A DNA stretch of 64,000 nt, taken from assembly GCF_017589495.1 (NCBI RefSeq), contig NC_063189.1:46458406-46522405 (forward strand), in the 5' to 3' direction. The notes under the pieces are model-generated. The model did no database searches and was not told the origin of the DNA. It worked only from the letters and a program-made list of their open reading frames with translations. Numbering within the stretch: the stretch's first letter is position 1; each line of letters begins with the position of its first letter. The position numbers and the translations under genes are program-made. Origin of the DNA: Alosa alosa. Its lineage: Eukaryota > Chordata > Actinopteri > Clupeiformes > Clupeidae. Shown one piece after another: positions 36,574 through 45,599 of this stretch.

Positions 36574-38046
36574 TTTAACGTTAGCCCTAACCATTACCTT
36601 AACTTAACGTTAGCTGACTGGGCAAAGTAAGCGGGAATTCATAAGTTAAGTTAGCATTACACGAATGTCAACATTATTATTTAAAGTTAACGTTAGCGTT
36701 AATGAGGCCAGACAAAATAACACTGCGCCATGAATTTAGTATTTAGGTTATTTATCGATATAGACAGTGTTGGAAGTGTGCCATAAAGGTTAATGTGGGC
36801 ACTGCAGACATTTCAACCGTTACTGGGTCAGCGGCAGACATGTTAGTGCTACATGAACATGCATTCATTAGAGAGGGAACTTAGCGATGCTTCGTTTCGC
36901 GTGCCTATTACTGGCAAATTACTGGTAAATAGGCCTAGTTATGTTGTTGTCAGCTTGTCAGCACACAGTACCATTGAAATCATACGAACATTTTTACTTG
37001 GCTAACCATTTTTGTAAAGTGAAGGGGCTTGTGTAACGTTACAGCCCAAGTTTAATGTAGTGATGAAGTTAACTCTGAATATGCTAAGCTAACGTAATGT
37101 CACTTGAGCGCCATTTTGAACATTCTCTGCGCAAATTTGGAGGCTTTGGTGGCAGACCTGCTGTCGTGCTACATTTACTTACATTGTCATTTTAAATTTA
37201 ATTTGCTTTGATAAGGACCCTGATGGCTTGGACAAAAAAATATCTTTACCATTAGCAGCTAATGTTCACTGTGGTGGATGTTGAAAAGTGAGCCTCATTT
37301 TCACGCAGAAAATATTGAAAATGGCAACCGTGTGACATAATGACATTGATATTCATTCACACACTCCTCACACTATACATAAGGGTAAATATAATTGAAA
37401 AATATAATTGATCACCCTTTGTCTTTGTTCCCAGGACCTTGCTCTTGAATCTGAACCTGTCAAAGTTCTGGCTACTCTGTTTAAAAATGAAAAAGAGTTT
37501 CCTTAAGGAACATTTACACTGTTCACAGTGCTGGACATTACATAAATAAAACCATGTCAGAGCAACCAGGTTTTGCATTTGACAGAGTTCAAAAACATAA
37601 TAGTGATTTCCAAGAATTTGTTGATGTTGACAGAAATGTAGAAATCAAGAACTTTGACAGATTTCAAATCTTCATATCAAGCGCAGAAGCACTACCCCAA
37701 ACAAATGCTGGAGACCTGTCAAATACAGGTATTTTATTTTTGAACTGTAAATGCATTGCTCATGTGTGTATAGAGCTCTGGGCAGTATGACCTGAAATGC
37801 ATGTCACTGTGTATTGTTCCATGTACCAAGTAACCATAAATGAAATTACAGTTCATTTTGAAACTCCAATACAATAAAATACCGTGTTGTAACCATGTTA
37901 TCAACACATGTGTCTTTCAAGGTGTTATTAGTTGCCTTACATTCAGTTGAATTAAATGGGCATCTGGGCTCTAAACTGAACATAATATTATTTTTTATGT
38001 TAAAAGTCATCTTTCCCTCTACTTTCATAAATATAGCATGTTCCAG

Positions 38047-38198
38047 TGCCAGATGAACAGGGAGGCCTGCAGTCTTTACTTAACAGCAAAACTCCAGAAA
38101 TACTTGAGGAACACAAGAGAACAGGAACACTTGTTCAGATGTCTCAGGAGACATCTGGTCAAAGTCTTGATAAGTCACTTGGTGGAGAAGCATGGATT
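38047..38198 (+). CDS. SAMD3-like fragment, exon a
   Basis: ATGTTCCAG acceptor and GTAAGT donor. Phase 0 in, phase 2 out. The correct frame gives KLQKYLRNTREQEHLFRCL and RRHLVKVLISHLVEKHG, and it joins in frame to YPPSAEKL of the next exon. A second open frame exists but breaks phase with the next exon. A possible upstream exon (37554-37728) could not be tied to the family. Confidence 0.6.
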
Positions 38199-38202
38199 GT
38201 AA

Positions 38203-38822
38203 GTATTTATTCCACTGCCTGGTTGAATTTCCCATTGTCCTACGTAATTTAGAACGACCATTAACGTATGTCAGTGTTTCCCACAAAATGGAATTGTATT
38301 TGTGGTGGTGGTGGGGGGTTATATAGTTATACTTGCCTTGCCCAAGAAGTCGATATAGCTGTAATAGCTGTAATGTTATAGTGTGCTAACCTCGACAACC
38401 CAACAGTATTCTAACGTTAGCGTAGGGATACTGCTCCTTATATGCTTGCACATAACTTAATTAGAACAAGAGATGAATTAGTACAACATAGAAAATCGTT
38501 GTGTGGTGGTCAATGTTGATATTGTGGTGGGCCGCCACCAATAAGTCAATGTATGGGAAACACTATGTTATTTGAACACCTATGAAGATTTTTTTTTTGG
38601 CCGTATCACACTTGTATATTAATTTGCCGAACTCGTTGTGAAGTTTACATGATCTGTCACGATGCAAAACAAGCTGTAACATACAGACGTTCAGAACATA
38701 ACAACATTTAGCATATGGCAGAGCTTAAGTTCATCAGAATCATTAATTTCTGTTAACAGACCACCGTGTTGTCCATTATCCCTTACATAAACTCTGTAAA
38801 CGCTGAAGCTAAAATGGCAACT
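38203..38822. repeat. Dispersed repeat filling the intron, related to 55571-55830 and 58440-58600
   Basis: TTTATTCCACTGCCTGGTTG and CCCATTGTCCTACGTAATTT recur at 55576, and GCCGTATCACACTT and GACGTTCAGAACATA recur at 55680-55780. This copy is split by a further insertion at 38272-38565. Confidence 0.65.
38272..38565. mobile_element. hAT-like MITE inside the repeat
   Basis: The ends are CAGTGTTTCCCA and GGGAAACACTA. The related repeat at 55571-55830 lacks this segment (it reads CCGTATGTTATTTG across the site), so that copy shows the empty site. The duplicated target is short or worn (TATGT). A relative lies at 49198-49409. Confidence 0.65.
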
Positions 38823-38884
38823 TTTCAGGCCTGATTGGAATCAAGAATCTGTGGATTTTTCTCTTCTCTGTCCCACCCACACAG

Positions 38885-38981
38885 TTACCCACCAAGTGCT
38901 GAAAAGCTCGCCCTTGCAAAGGGTATTATCACTACTTTCCCCTCCTTGAGGGTTCAGATTGACGGCAATGGAGAAGAATAT
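38885..38981 (+). CDS. SAMD3-like fragment, exon b
   Basis: CCACACAG acceptor, GTAAGT donor. Encodes YPPSAEKLALAKGIITTFPS and LRVQIDGNGEEY. Phase 2 in, phase 0 out. Confidence 0.65.
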
Positions 38982-39161
38982 GTAAGTTAAAGACCAAAAC
39001 AACAGAAAAAATTGTGTTTTAAACTCTGGAATTAAATATTTTTTGTCGTCAAGTCGCATATAATGTGTCTTAATACATTTACTTTTTTACTGTCTGTTAT
39101 ATTTACAGTTATGTCATTAGACTGTTTGTGTTTGTGCTTAAAAAAAAAATCATGTATTCAG

Positions 39162-39282
39162 GAGCATTTTTATGAACCAGCGTCTCATTCTGGCTTCTTG
39201 GAGATGAGGCTGCGTAACATTCGGCGAAAGCTTGAAGCTGGTAAGCGGCGTTACACAAAACGCAAGAAAGGGTGTGACACAG
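39162..39282 (+). CDS. SAMD3-like fragment, exon c (left half of a split exon)
   Basis: TATTCAG acceptor. Encodes EHFYEPASHSGFLEMRLRNI and a basic stretch, ending GCDT in phase 1. Its 3' edge is not an ancestral splice site: it lies in the target duplication GACACAGG of the hAT insertion that follows. The donor CAG/GTAGGG straddles the duplication and the transposon's first base. Confidence 0.65.
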
Positions 39283-39283
39283 G

Positions 39284-39730
39284 TAGGGATGCAAAAGTAA
39301 CACTTTATTTTAAGGTTCAAATGATTAATGCCACATGCCTTACAAGTCACTAATACAGGCATTAATTAGGTATGTATTAGTGGCTAACATGTGAACCTTA
39401 AAATAAACTGTTACTGATGCAACTAATGATTATTTTCATAGTCAATTAATCTCCCTATTATTTTCTTGATTAATTGATTAGTTGTTTGATCGATAAAATG
39501 GTGAAAAAATGTTGCACATTGTTTCCCAAAGCCCAAGATTATGTCTTCAAATGCCTTGTTTTGTCCACAAACCAAAGATATTTAGTCCATTGTCTTAGGA
39601 GTAAGTAAAGCTGAAAATATTCAAGTTTATGAAGCTACAATCAGAATTTCGATGTATTTTCCTTAAAAAATTGTTGGCGATTAATTTACTGTAATGGTCA
39701 ACAACTAATCGATTAATCGTTGCAGCCCTA
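39284..39730. mobile_element. hAT-type element with nested MITE, 447 bp
   Basis: Perfect 8-bp target duplication GACACAGG (39276-39283 and 39731-39738). The termini are TAGGGATGCAAC (once the nested MITE is set aside) and GTTGCAGCCCTA. The body words CTAATGATTATTTTCATAGT and ACTAATCGATTAATCGTTGC belong to a very common fish repeat. Confidence 0.85.
39295..39415. mobile_element. Nested 121-bp MITE
   Basis: Inserted within the hAT-type element, with GATGCAA duplicated on each side (39288-39294, 39416-39422). The arms AGTAACACTTTATTTTAAGG and the inverted CCTTAAAATAAACTGTTACT pair over about 25 bases. Confidence 0.85.
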
Positions 39731-39737
39731 GACACAG

Positions 39738-39952
39738 GAGCAAGATCAGAGCAGGACCAGGGGGAGAGCAGTGAGACCGGTGAGTGGATCACCCTGATGA
39801 AACAACTCAGGCCTTCTTCAGAGAACATTCCTTCAATCAAATCAGCAATGGAGAATACATACACCAGGCGCAGATCATGGATATCAAAGGCAACTCCTAC
39901 ATTGACTGAAATCTTCAATGAATACCCACGCTTCTTGGATATGCCAAGTTTG
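39738..39952 (+). CDS. SAMD3-like fragment, exon c (right half)
   Basis: Phase 1 in, phase 0 out, GTAGGT donor. Encodes an acidic GARSEQDQGESSETG stretch, then WITLMKQLRPSSENIPSIKS, TYTRRRSWISKATPTLTEIF and NEYPRFLDMPSL. Its frame continues that of 39162-39282. Confidence 0.65.
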
Positions 39953-40039
39953 GTAGGTTTCCCATTGTAAAATATCTGATACTGTTAGTAACACTGTTGA
40001 TTTAGAATATATTCTGAAGATGTCTCTTATTTATGTAAG

Positions 40040-40186
40040 ATGGATATCGAGTTTGGCAAACTGGAAAAACAGACCAATTCATCAGGAAATGGGAAGCGAG
40101 CATCATTCCAAAGCTGAGAGCAGTTGCTGCCTTGGAAAAAGGTGGTGTTGCGTCACTTACAGAGGGGATGGAAGACCAGACAGATG
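40040..40186 (+). pseudogene. SAMD3-like fragment, exon d, with one-base deletion
   Basis: ATGTAAG acceptor, GTATGT donor. The start (MDIEFGKLEK) and the rest (TDQFIRKWEASIIPKLRAVA, ALEKGGVASLTEGMEDQTD) are in different frames. The shift falls in an A5 run near 40063-40067. The flanking exon phases demand a length of 1 modulo 3, but the exon is 147 bases, so one base is missing. It could be a real lesion or a homopolymer assembly error. Confidence 0.65.
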
Positions 40187-40769
40187 GTATGTGGTGGTGT
40201 GTCTGAATGTGTCTAATGATATGGCATGCAATATCTCAAAGGTTAAGTTCAGAATATAGGAACCCTTGCCTTATTTCCTACTTACCAATAATATTAATTA
40301 GTCCTTTCTCAGTGTAATCCATGTTGGTTGATTTAAGGATAAGCACCTCATACATAGCCTGGTTAAAACCGACTCATTTACTTTGTGAATATAGTCTGGG
40401 GACTCATGATTGGGAAACATGTCCAATGCTAACATCATGACGGGGGTAGACTTAGGGTTAACTTTGAAATTATTGGTCTAGCCCAACCAATTACATTGAT
40501 CAGGGATTCCTAATGTTACTTCCTACGCTACCTACATTTTACAAACTGACCATATACAGCATCAACGGTCAGGAAACAATGTATGTAGACCTACCTTTGC
40601 TCTACATAAATGTTCACATTCTTCCGACTGCAATTTCTGATATTTTCAGGCATTGCTACTACTGTACTACTACTACTACTACTAACCCTCTCTGGGGTTT
40701 GATGGAAACAATTTAATCCTACTTGGAAACATTTGTTATACCTTAAATCTGTTTTTGTTTAATTTTCAG

Positions 40770-40870
40770 ATGAAAAGTGCTATACCATGCTGGTTGTTCT
40801 GACACATCTTCTGCCACCAATGCCCGGGAGTCACTGCAGTGTGAAATCATTCCTTATTGATTTTGCACCG
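40770..40870 (+). CDS. SAMD3-like fragment, exon e
   Basis: ATTTTCAG acceptor, GTATGT donor. Encodes DEKCYTMLVVLTHLLPPMPG then SHCSVKSFLIDFAP, phase 1 in and phase 0 out. No following exon of the family was found before 42545. Confidence 0.6.
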
Positions 40871-41284
40871 GTATGTTTTGAAATTATGTCTGTAAGAGCC
40901 AATGAGGGGCCGACGGGTGCCAACGCCCTGCAATTTATGACAACTCATGCAGATAAAACACACGCAACTTAAGAAAACATCTTTAGCAATTTGACAACAT
41001 ATGCACAGCATTTAGAAACTGCGCTGCAAATTCACCTGTTGTCATTAAAGGGTTCAGAATTTTGGACATAGGACCTCATTTCCTAGCCTAGAAATCTAGA
41101 CGCACCCTAGCGGCAGCAAATTAATTTCCTCAGCCTGTACGTCTAGTACCAAACCATAGGGATTTCTATTGGCTGACGCCGTGGATGTCATCCAATCACA
41201 GCGCTCTATTTTGTTAGAGAGTCTTAAGGCGGGCTTAACAGGAGAATGACAGTCCTGCGACAGTGAACAACAAGGAAGGTGGCT

Positions 41285-41443
41285 ATGGCGAACGAAGAGC
41301 GGTTGTTTGAATCGGCGTCAACTTTGGAGGAGTTGGACTTGTGCTTTTCTTTGAAAGTTGAGCAACACAATGCACTTAAGTCATTCCTTTCGAAGAAGGA
41401 TGTATTTGCCTTTTTTGTCGACCGGATACGGATATGGTCGTAG
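41285..41443 (+). pseudogene. RecQ-like helicase N-terminal fragment in a repeat
   Basis: The frame MANEERLFESASTLEELDLC, FSLKVEQHNALKSFLSKKDV then FAF resembles the start of helicase-like genes that recur in fish repeats: a Q-motif-like region followed by the Walker A loop. Walker A (expected LPTGYGKS) appears only in the neighbouring frame, as STGYGYG, after a one-base shift in a T run. The fragment is 52 codons long and then stops. The surrounding unit (about 41076-41575) begins CTAGCCTAGAAATCTAGACG and looks like a dispersed repeat. Family call from memory. Confidence 0.4.
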
Positions 41444-42199
41444 CGCTGGCCTATTGCATGCCTAGGCAGTTTGAAAGACAATTCTCCGCCCGCCCCTTGG
41501 ATTAAGCGAGGTGAATGGTTCGATTCCAGGCTATACATTTCAATGATATAGAATGGCCCGCCAGGCTACCCATTTAGCAAGTGTGATATTTATCAGTGGA
41601 GACCGTTTTTAACACGTTTCATCCAGTCCTTCTAGTTGCAGAGTTTGCAGGTGCTAGGCTAGCGCAAGTCATGTGTTAGCTTGCCACTAAAAACAGTCTT
41701 ACCCACTCCACAGTACACCCGAGGCAAATAAATTATAACACCAGACTGTCTGCAAGTGGTGACTTACAGAAGACTAATTACACCAAAATGTTACCTATGC
41801 AGTATAGTATGCACATTTAGACTTATTTTTGATGGTGTATTTTCAACTGTGTGTTTGATTGTTATGCAAGTGGTTTTCATACAGATGAACTATAGTTACT
41901 CTAAACAAATTACCATTGACAACACTTCTGATGTGGCGTTTTTTATTATTATCTCAGGGATCTAAACATGTTTCTTATCAAATGTATTTAATATGTATTC
42001 ATACTTCTGATATTATCTCTTATCTATGCATATCCTGCTACACTTAGTGCAGTAGCTTTTTGTTGTACTTTGCACTCATTAAATGGCAAATATATTTTGA
42101 CATATGTCTCCCTTTATTTTTTAATGATTACATAAGCTTGGTAATGTTAACACATTCAGTCAATTCTTCTAATTTTCAGCTATACATAATCAGCACTTA

Positions 42200-42500
42200 A
42201 TGTTTTGAAATTATATTTGAGTGTAAAAATGTCTCACACACTTAATGTGTAAAAAGTATTGATATCACACATTTGTGTGTGAAATTTACCTGACACAATT
42301 TTTGTGTTGAAATGGCTCACACATCGATTGTGTAAAATAACACATTTTCTGTGTAAAATTACCTGACACAATTTCTGTGTTAAAGTGGCTCACACATCTA
42401 TTGTGTAAAACGTGTTGGCATAACACATTTTCTGTGTAAAATTACCTGACACAATTTCTGTGTTAAAATGGCTCACACATCTATTGTGTAGTCCCTGAAC
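42200..42500. repeat. Tandem sub-terminal repeat, units of 73-83 bp
   Basis: ACCTGACACAATTT begins at 42288, 42361 and 42444. Units share CTGTGTTAAA, TGGCTCACACATC and ATTGTGTAAAA, with degenerate copies upstream. Many words are short palindromes of ACACA/TGTGT. Confidence 0.8.
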
Positions 42501-42914
42501 ACACTCACCACGTGTTAAAATTCTACACACTCTTTTTGCAGTGTATTCTCCAGAGAGAGACCGAGGGTTCAGGTCTTAAAATAGAGAGCTGTTTAAAGAA
42601 CTACATTATCCATTATTAGAATTAAATACAAAGAGGGAAGACATAAATATTATGAAACAATAGGGCAAACAGTTGATCGAGTAGAGTATGTTCTTAAACT
42701 CTTCAGACCTCTTTTTGATGATGAGAGTCAAAAGAAATGTCACTAGCTTTTGTGTTTTTCCCATTGTAATAACATTAAACATGGACATGTTCCAAAGATT
42801 TAAATCTGCAGACTAACTTTGGTTTTACACACAGAGCATTGCTTTCATGTTCCCTAAACAACTTCCCTCTCAGCAACGTTTGGTTACGGGTGTAACCTTT
42901 GTTCTCTGAGTGAA

Positions 42915-43071
42915 GAGACTATCTCTCCACCCATTACATATTCCATATGTATGGGGAATTGATCTACCGGATTGTGTAACATGGATACTTCTTTAAGACA
43001 CACCGGTGGCACCGGCCACGCCCTCGATTAGTGTTGTTTAAAACACCTGTGCTGGCGTGAGGTTAGTGCTT
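42915..43071. repeat. DIRS left inverted terminal repeat
   Basis: It shares CTCTCCACCCATTACATATT, CCATATGTATGGGG, ACACCGGTGGCACCGGCCAC and GTGAGGTTAGTGCTT with the reverse complement of 47489-47647. Confidence 0.88.
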
Positions 43072-43104
43072 AAATATTGATCGACACACACCTCCGAGTG
43101 GCGA

Positions 43105-43206
43105 GGTGGAGAGATAGTCTCTTCACTCAGAGAACAAAGGTTACACCCGTAACCGAACGTTCTCTATCGTATCGAGACTCTCTCTCCACCTCCATATGTA
43201 TGGGGA
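43105..43206. other. DIRS internal complementary region
   Basis: 43105-43161 is the reverse complement of the left end 42875-42931 (57 bases, one mismatch). 43159-43206 is homologous to the reverse complement of the outer right end (GTTCTCTATCGTATCGAGAC). The two ends meet at GTT, as in the circle-junction model for DIRS elements. Confidence 0.85.
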
Positions 43207-43256
43207 ACCTCTGTAAGACACACCGTGAGGAGTCAGTGCAGATCATGCACCCGCGT

Positions 43257-43303
43257 AAATAGATAGATAGATAGATAGATAGATAGAGATAGATAGATAG
43301 ATA
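43257..43303. repeat. (GATA)n microsatellite
   Basis: ATAGATAGATAG run inside the DIRS 3' region. Confidence 0.95.
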
Positions 43304-43481
43304 AATGAATGAACTATTTACACTATTTACAACCCCCAGGCTTGTGAGCACTGCCAGACGCAAGTGTTCCTACCTTCGACCCAGTCGCAAGACCCTATCC
43401 TGGGCTTACCAGCCCTGCAAGATGCAAGGGCATAGTGGAGAGGTGAAGGTTGCTCAACCCCCCCGCCAGACGCAAAAGAGG

Positions 43482-44144
43482 TTAAGGTAACAAAAATGGA
43501 CAGCCCCTAGGGCCATGCCAAGGAAAAGGAAGTTTAAACCCCAGGTGCTCCCAACACCCGCTCCCCAAAACACGGGCTGGCTGCCACATTAAGGGAGTAA
43601 TACTTTGCAAAAGTTGCTGGTGTTGACCATGTAGCAGCTGTACAAATGTCCTGCAAGGAGGCACCTCGCCATAACGCCCATGAGGCTGCCGTACCCCTAG
43701 TTGAGTGAGCACGGATCTCTGGTAGAGCCGGCCCTTTCGTCTCAGCATAGGCCCGTTGTATGGCTTCCACCACCCACCGGAAGAGTGTTGATTTTGAGGC
43801 TGGATCCCCCAAGCGTTCCGGCTTAAAACATACATCTTAAGCGATAGCCACTTGAGTTCTACAGAATCAACCGGTTCAAAAGGGGGCCGTCGGAGTGCTT
43901 TCAGCACCCTATCCAGATCCCACTGGGGCACACCTGGAGATCTCATTCGTGGCATACACCGTTGGGCCCCTTTCAGAAATTGAGAAATCAGTGCACAGCA
44001 GCGTTCAGGTAGACTACGGTTTCCTACTCTCGATGCCTTGATAGCAGCTACCATACCTCTGAGGGTAGCAGCAGACTTCCCTTGCTCCAACTGCCCTTGC
44101 AGAAACTGAAGAATATGCTGTGAAGTGGATTCAAGGGGGTCCAC
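43482..44144 (-). pseudogene. DIRS tyrosine recombinase, broken
   Basis: The N-terminal half (SAATLRGMVAAIKASRVGN, WDLDRVLKALRRPPFEP) is in one frame. The C-terminal half is in another (43534-43812), with HSTRGTAASWALWRGASLQD and ICTAATWSTPATFAKYYSL. The His-x-x-Arg motif and the YYSL nucleophile tyrosine are visible. The segment between (including the first catalytic Arg) is missing, and a frameshift lies near 43815. Confidence 0.85.
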
Positions 44145-44255
44145 CTGATGGGTTTCGCACCAAGATGTGAATCTGCCCCAGCGAAAAGGCGTAGGCTGCC
44201 CGGGCCGATTGTGCCCTTGCCGACTCCAATGTTTGGATTACTGGATCTGAGAGGC

Positions 44256-45555
44256 CTAGGGCCTGAAACTCTGCCCTTTCAGGGGCCACGCCCACAACCT
44301 CAGGTCCCGTGGGAATGGGTGAAACAGGGACCCCTGTGCCTGTGTAAACAGATCCCTCCAAATGGGGAGCTCCCAAGGGGTGCCATTCAGAAGCAGAACA
44401 ATCTCTGAGAACCACAGCATGTGAGGCCAGTTCGGGGCTATCAGGATTACGTCCGCACTCCCGGTCCTGATCCTCCATAAAAGAGGATGAAGAAGGCCGA
44501 AGGGGGGAAACGCATAGAGCAGACCCAGAGGCCACTGATGGGCCAGAGCATCCATCCCTAAGGGCGGGTCGTCCCTCCTCAGAGAGAAGAACATGGCACA
44601 ATGAGTCGTCTCCCTCGAGGCAAACAGATCTGCTATGGCGACCCCAAAGCATCGCCATATCTGTGCAACCACCTCTGGATGGAGTCTCCACTCCCCTGGC
44701 TGAGGCCTTCCCCTGGACAACAAGTCTGCCACAGTGTTCAGGGAGCCTGGTAAGTACGTGGCCCTCAGGGACAGAAACCGTGGGTAAGCCCAACTCCACA
44801 AGTCGTGGGCCAGGCATCCTAGGATGGGAGAGCCAAGCCCCCCCTGCCTGTTGACATAAGCAGCTGCCGCTCTACTGTCGGTTTTGACTAACACATGATG
44901 GCCCCTCAAGCGTGGGAGGAAACTTTGGAGTGCAAGGCGAATTGCTGTCAGTTCCAGTGCATTGATGTGTTGGCCCAACTTTTGCGGTCCAGACACCTCT
45001 GACCCCAAATCCCGCATGTACCGCCCCCCAACCTTCTTGTGAGGCATCCGTTGCCAGTAGTTGGCGATGCGTCACTGTGCCCAGCCTGCTGCCTCTCTCC
45101 AAGTTCCCTGGGTACCTCCACCATTGGAGAGCAGTGGAGAGACGACGCGTCACCCGAACTCTGGCTGACGAGGGGGACTGGGGGTTCAGACCCAGACTCA
45201 GAAAGCAACGCTGTACTGGCCGCATATGCAGCAAGCTGAGAGGAACCACATGAACAGTAGCCGCCATCAGACCCAACAGGCGGAGACATAGTCTCCGCCT
45301 GTTCTCAGCTCACCTTCCTGTGAGGGCGAAAGAGAGAGAGACAGGACCTGATGGTCTCCTTCCGCACCGGAGTCAGGGAGATCTGAGCAGCCCTGGAGTC
45401 CAGAGTCGTACCTAGGAACTTGATGACCTGTGATGGCTCCAGTTTGCTCTTTCTTACATTCAGATGAAGCCCTAGGCTTAGAATATGTTGTAGCAGCCTG
45501 GATATATGTTCGTGGCACTGCTGCTGACTGTGCACATAGCAGCCAGTCGTCAGGA
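44256..45555 (-). pseudogene. DIRS reverse transcriptase/RNase H, broken
   Basis: From the 5' side: an SPDDWLLCAQSQQQCHEHIS segment (near 45510-45555) in place of the usual LDDW active site, LNVRKSKLEPSQVIKFLGTT, then the RNase H-like region with LLATDASQEGWGAVHAG, INALELTAIRLAL and VLVKTDSRAAAAYVNRQGG, and a DIRS-specific C-terminal domain with LPGSLNTVADLLSRGRPQPG. At least three frame changes occur. The RT fingers and first palm motifs are deleted. Confidence 0.85.
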
Positions 45556-45599
45556 CTGAGGTGGCGGCCGTTGATGCCCTTGACGACGGCCAGCCCCTC

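Larger units (their letters stand above)
39283..39737 (+). other. Candidate intron created by a transposon insertion
   Basis: GT at 39283-39284 is the last G of the left target duplication plus the first T of the element. AG at 39736-39737 lies inside the right duplication GACACAGG. Removing 39283-39737 leaves GACACAG joined to GAGCAAG, exactly the sequence before insertion. Without splicing the frame hits stops within the element. Use of the sites in RNA is not shown. Confidence 0.55.
38047..40870 (+). pseudogene. SAMD3-like family gene fragment nested in receptor intron
   Basis: Six splice-flanked exons are recognised: 38047-38198, 38885-38981, 39162-39282, 39738-39952, 40040-40186 and 40770-40870. 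Together they carry motifs I associate with fish proteins annotated sterile alpha motif domain-containing protein 3-like: RHLVKVLISHLVEKHG, YPPSAEKLALAKGIITTFPS, HFYEPASHSGFLEMRLR, IFNEYPRFLDMPSL, FIRKWEASIIPKL and VVLTHLLPPMPG. The function of this family is unknown to me. The SAM domain itself is not seen. Exon phases agree except at 40040-40186, where one base is missing. No further 3' exons of the usual protein are found. It is antisense to the receptor. Most likely a decaying copy, though the other frames are open. Confidence 0.65.
31742..42545. mobile_element. Candidate 10.8 kb composite element bounded by 14-bp inverted repeats
   Basis: TACACTGCAAAAAG (31742-31755) and its exact reverse complement (42532-42545) face each other. 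Just inside both ends are many short ACACA.../...TGTGT motifs, arrayed in tandem at the right end. CACTGCAAAAA-type ends with sub-terminal repeats recall CACTA/EnSpm elements. Inside are two TTAA elements, a P-element-like transposon, the SAMD3-like gene fragment and a helicase fragment. The only matching flank is TA. The two ends could instead belong to separate short elements, so this is a hypothesis. Confidence 0.35.

Noticed and set aside
37554..37790. MSEQPGFAFDRVQKH... frame as the first SAMD3-like exon
   Set aside because: Its donor phase (1) does not match the phase-0 entry of exon 38047-38198, and I cannot match it to the family.
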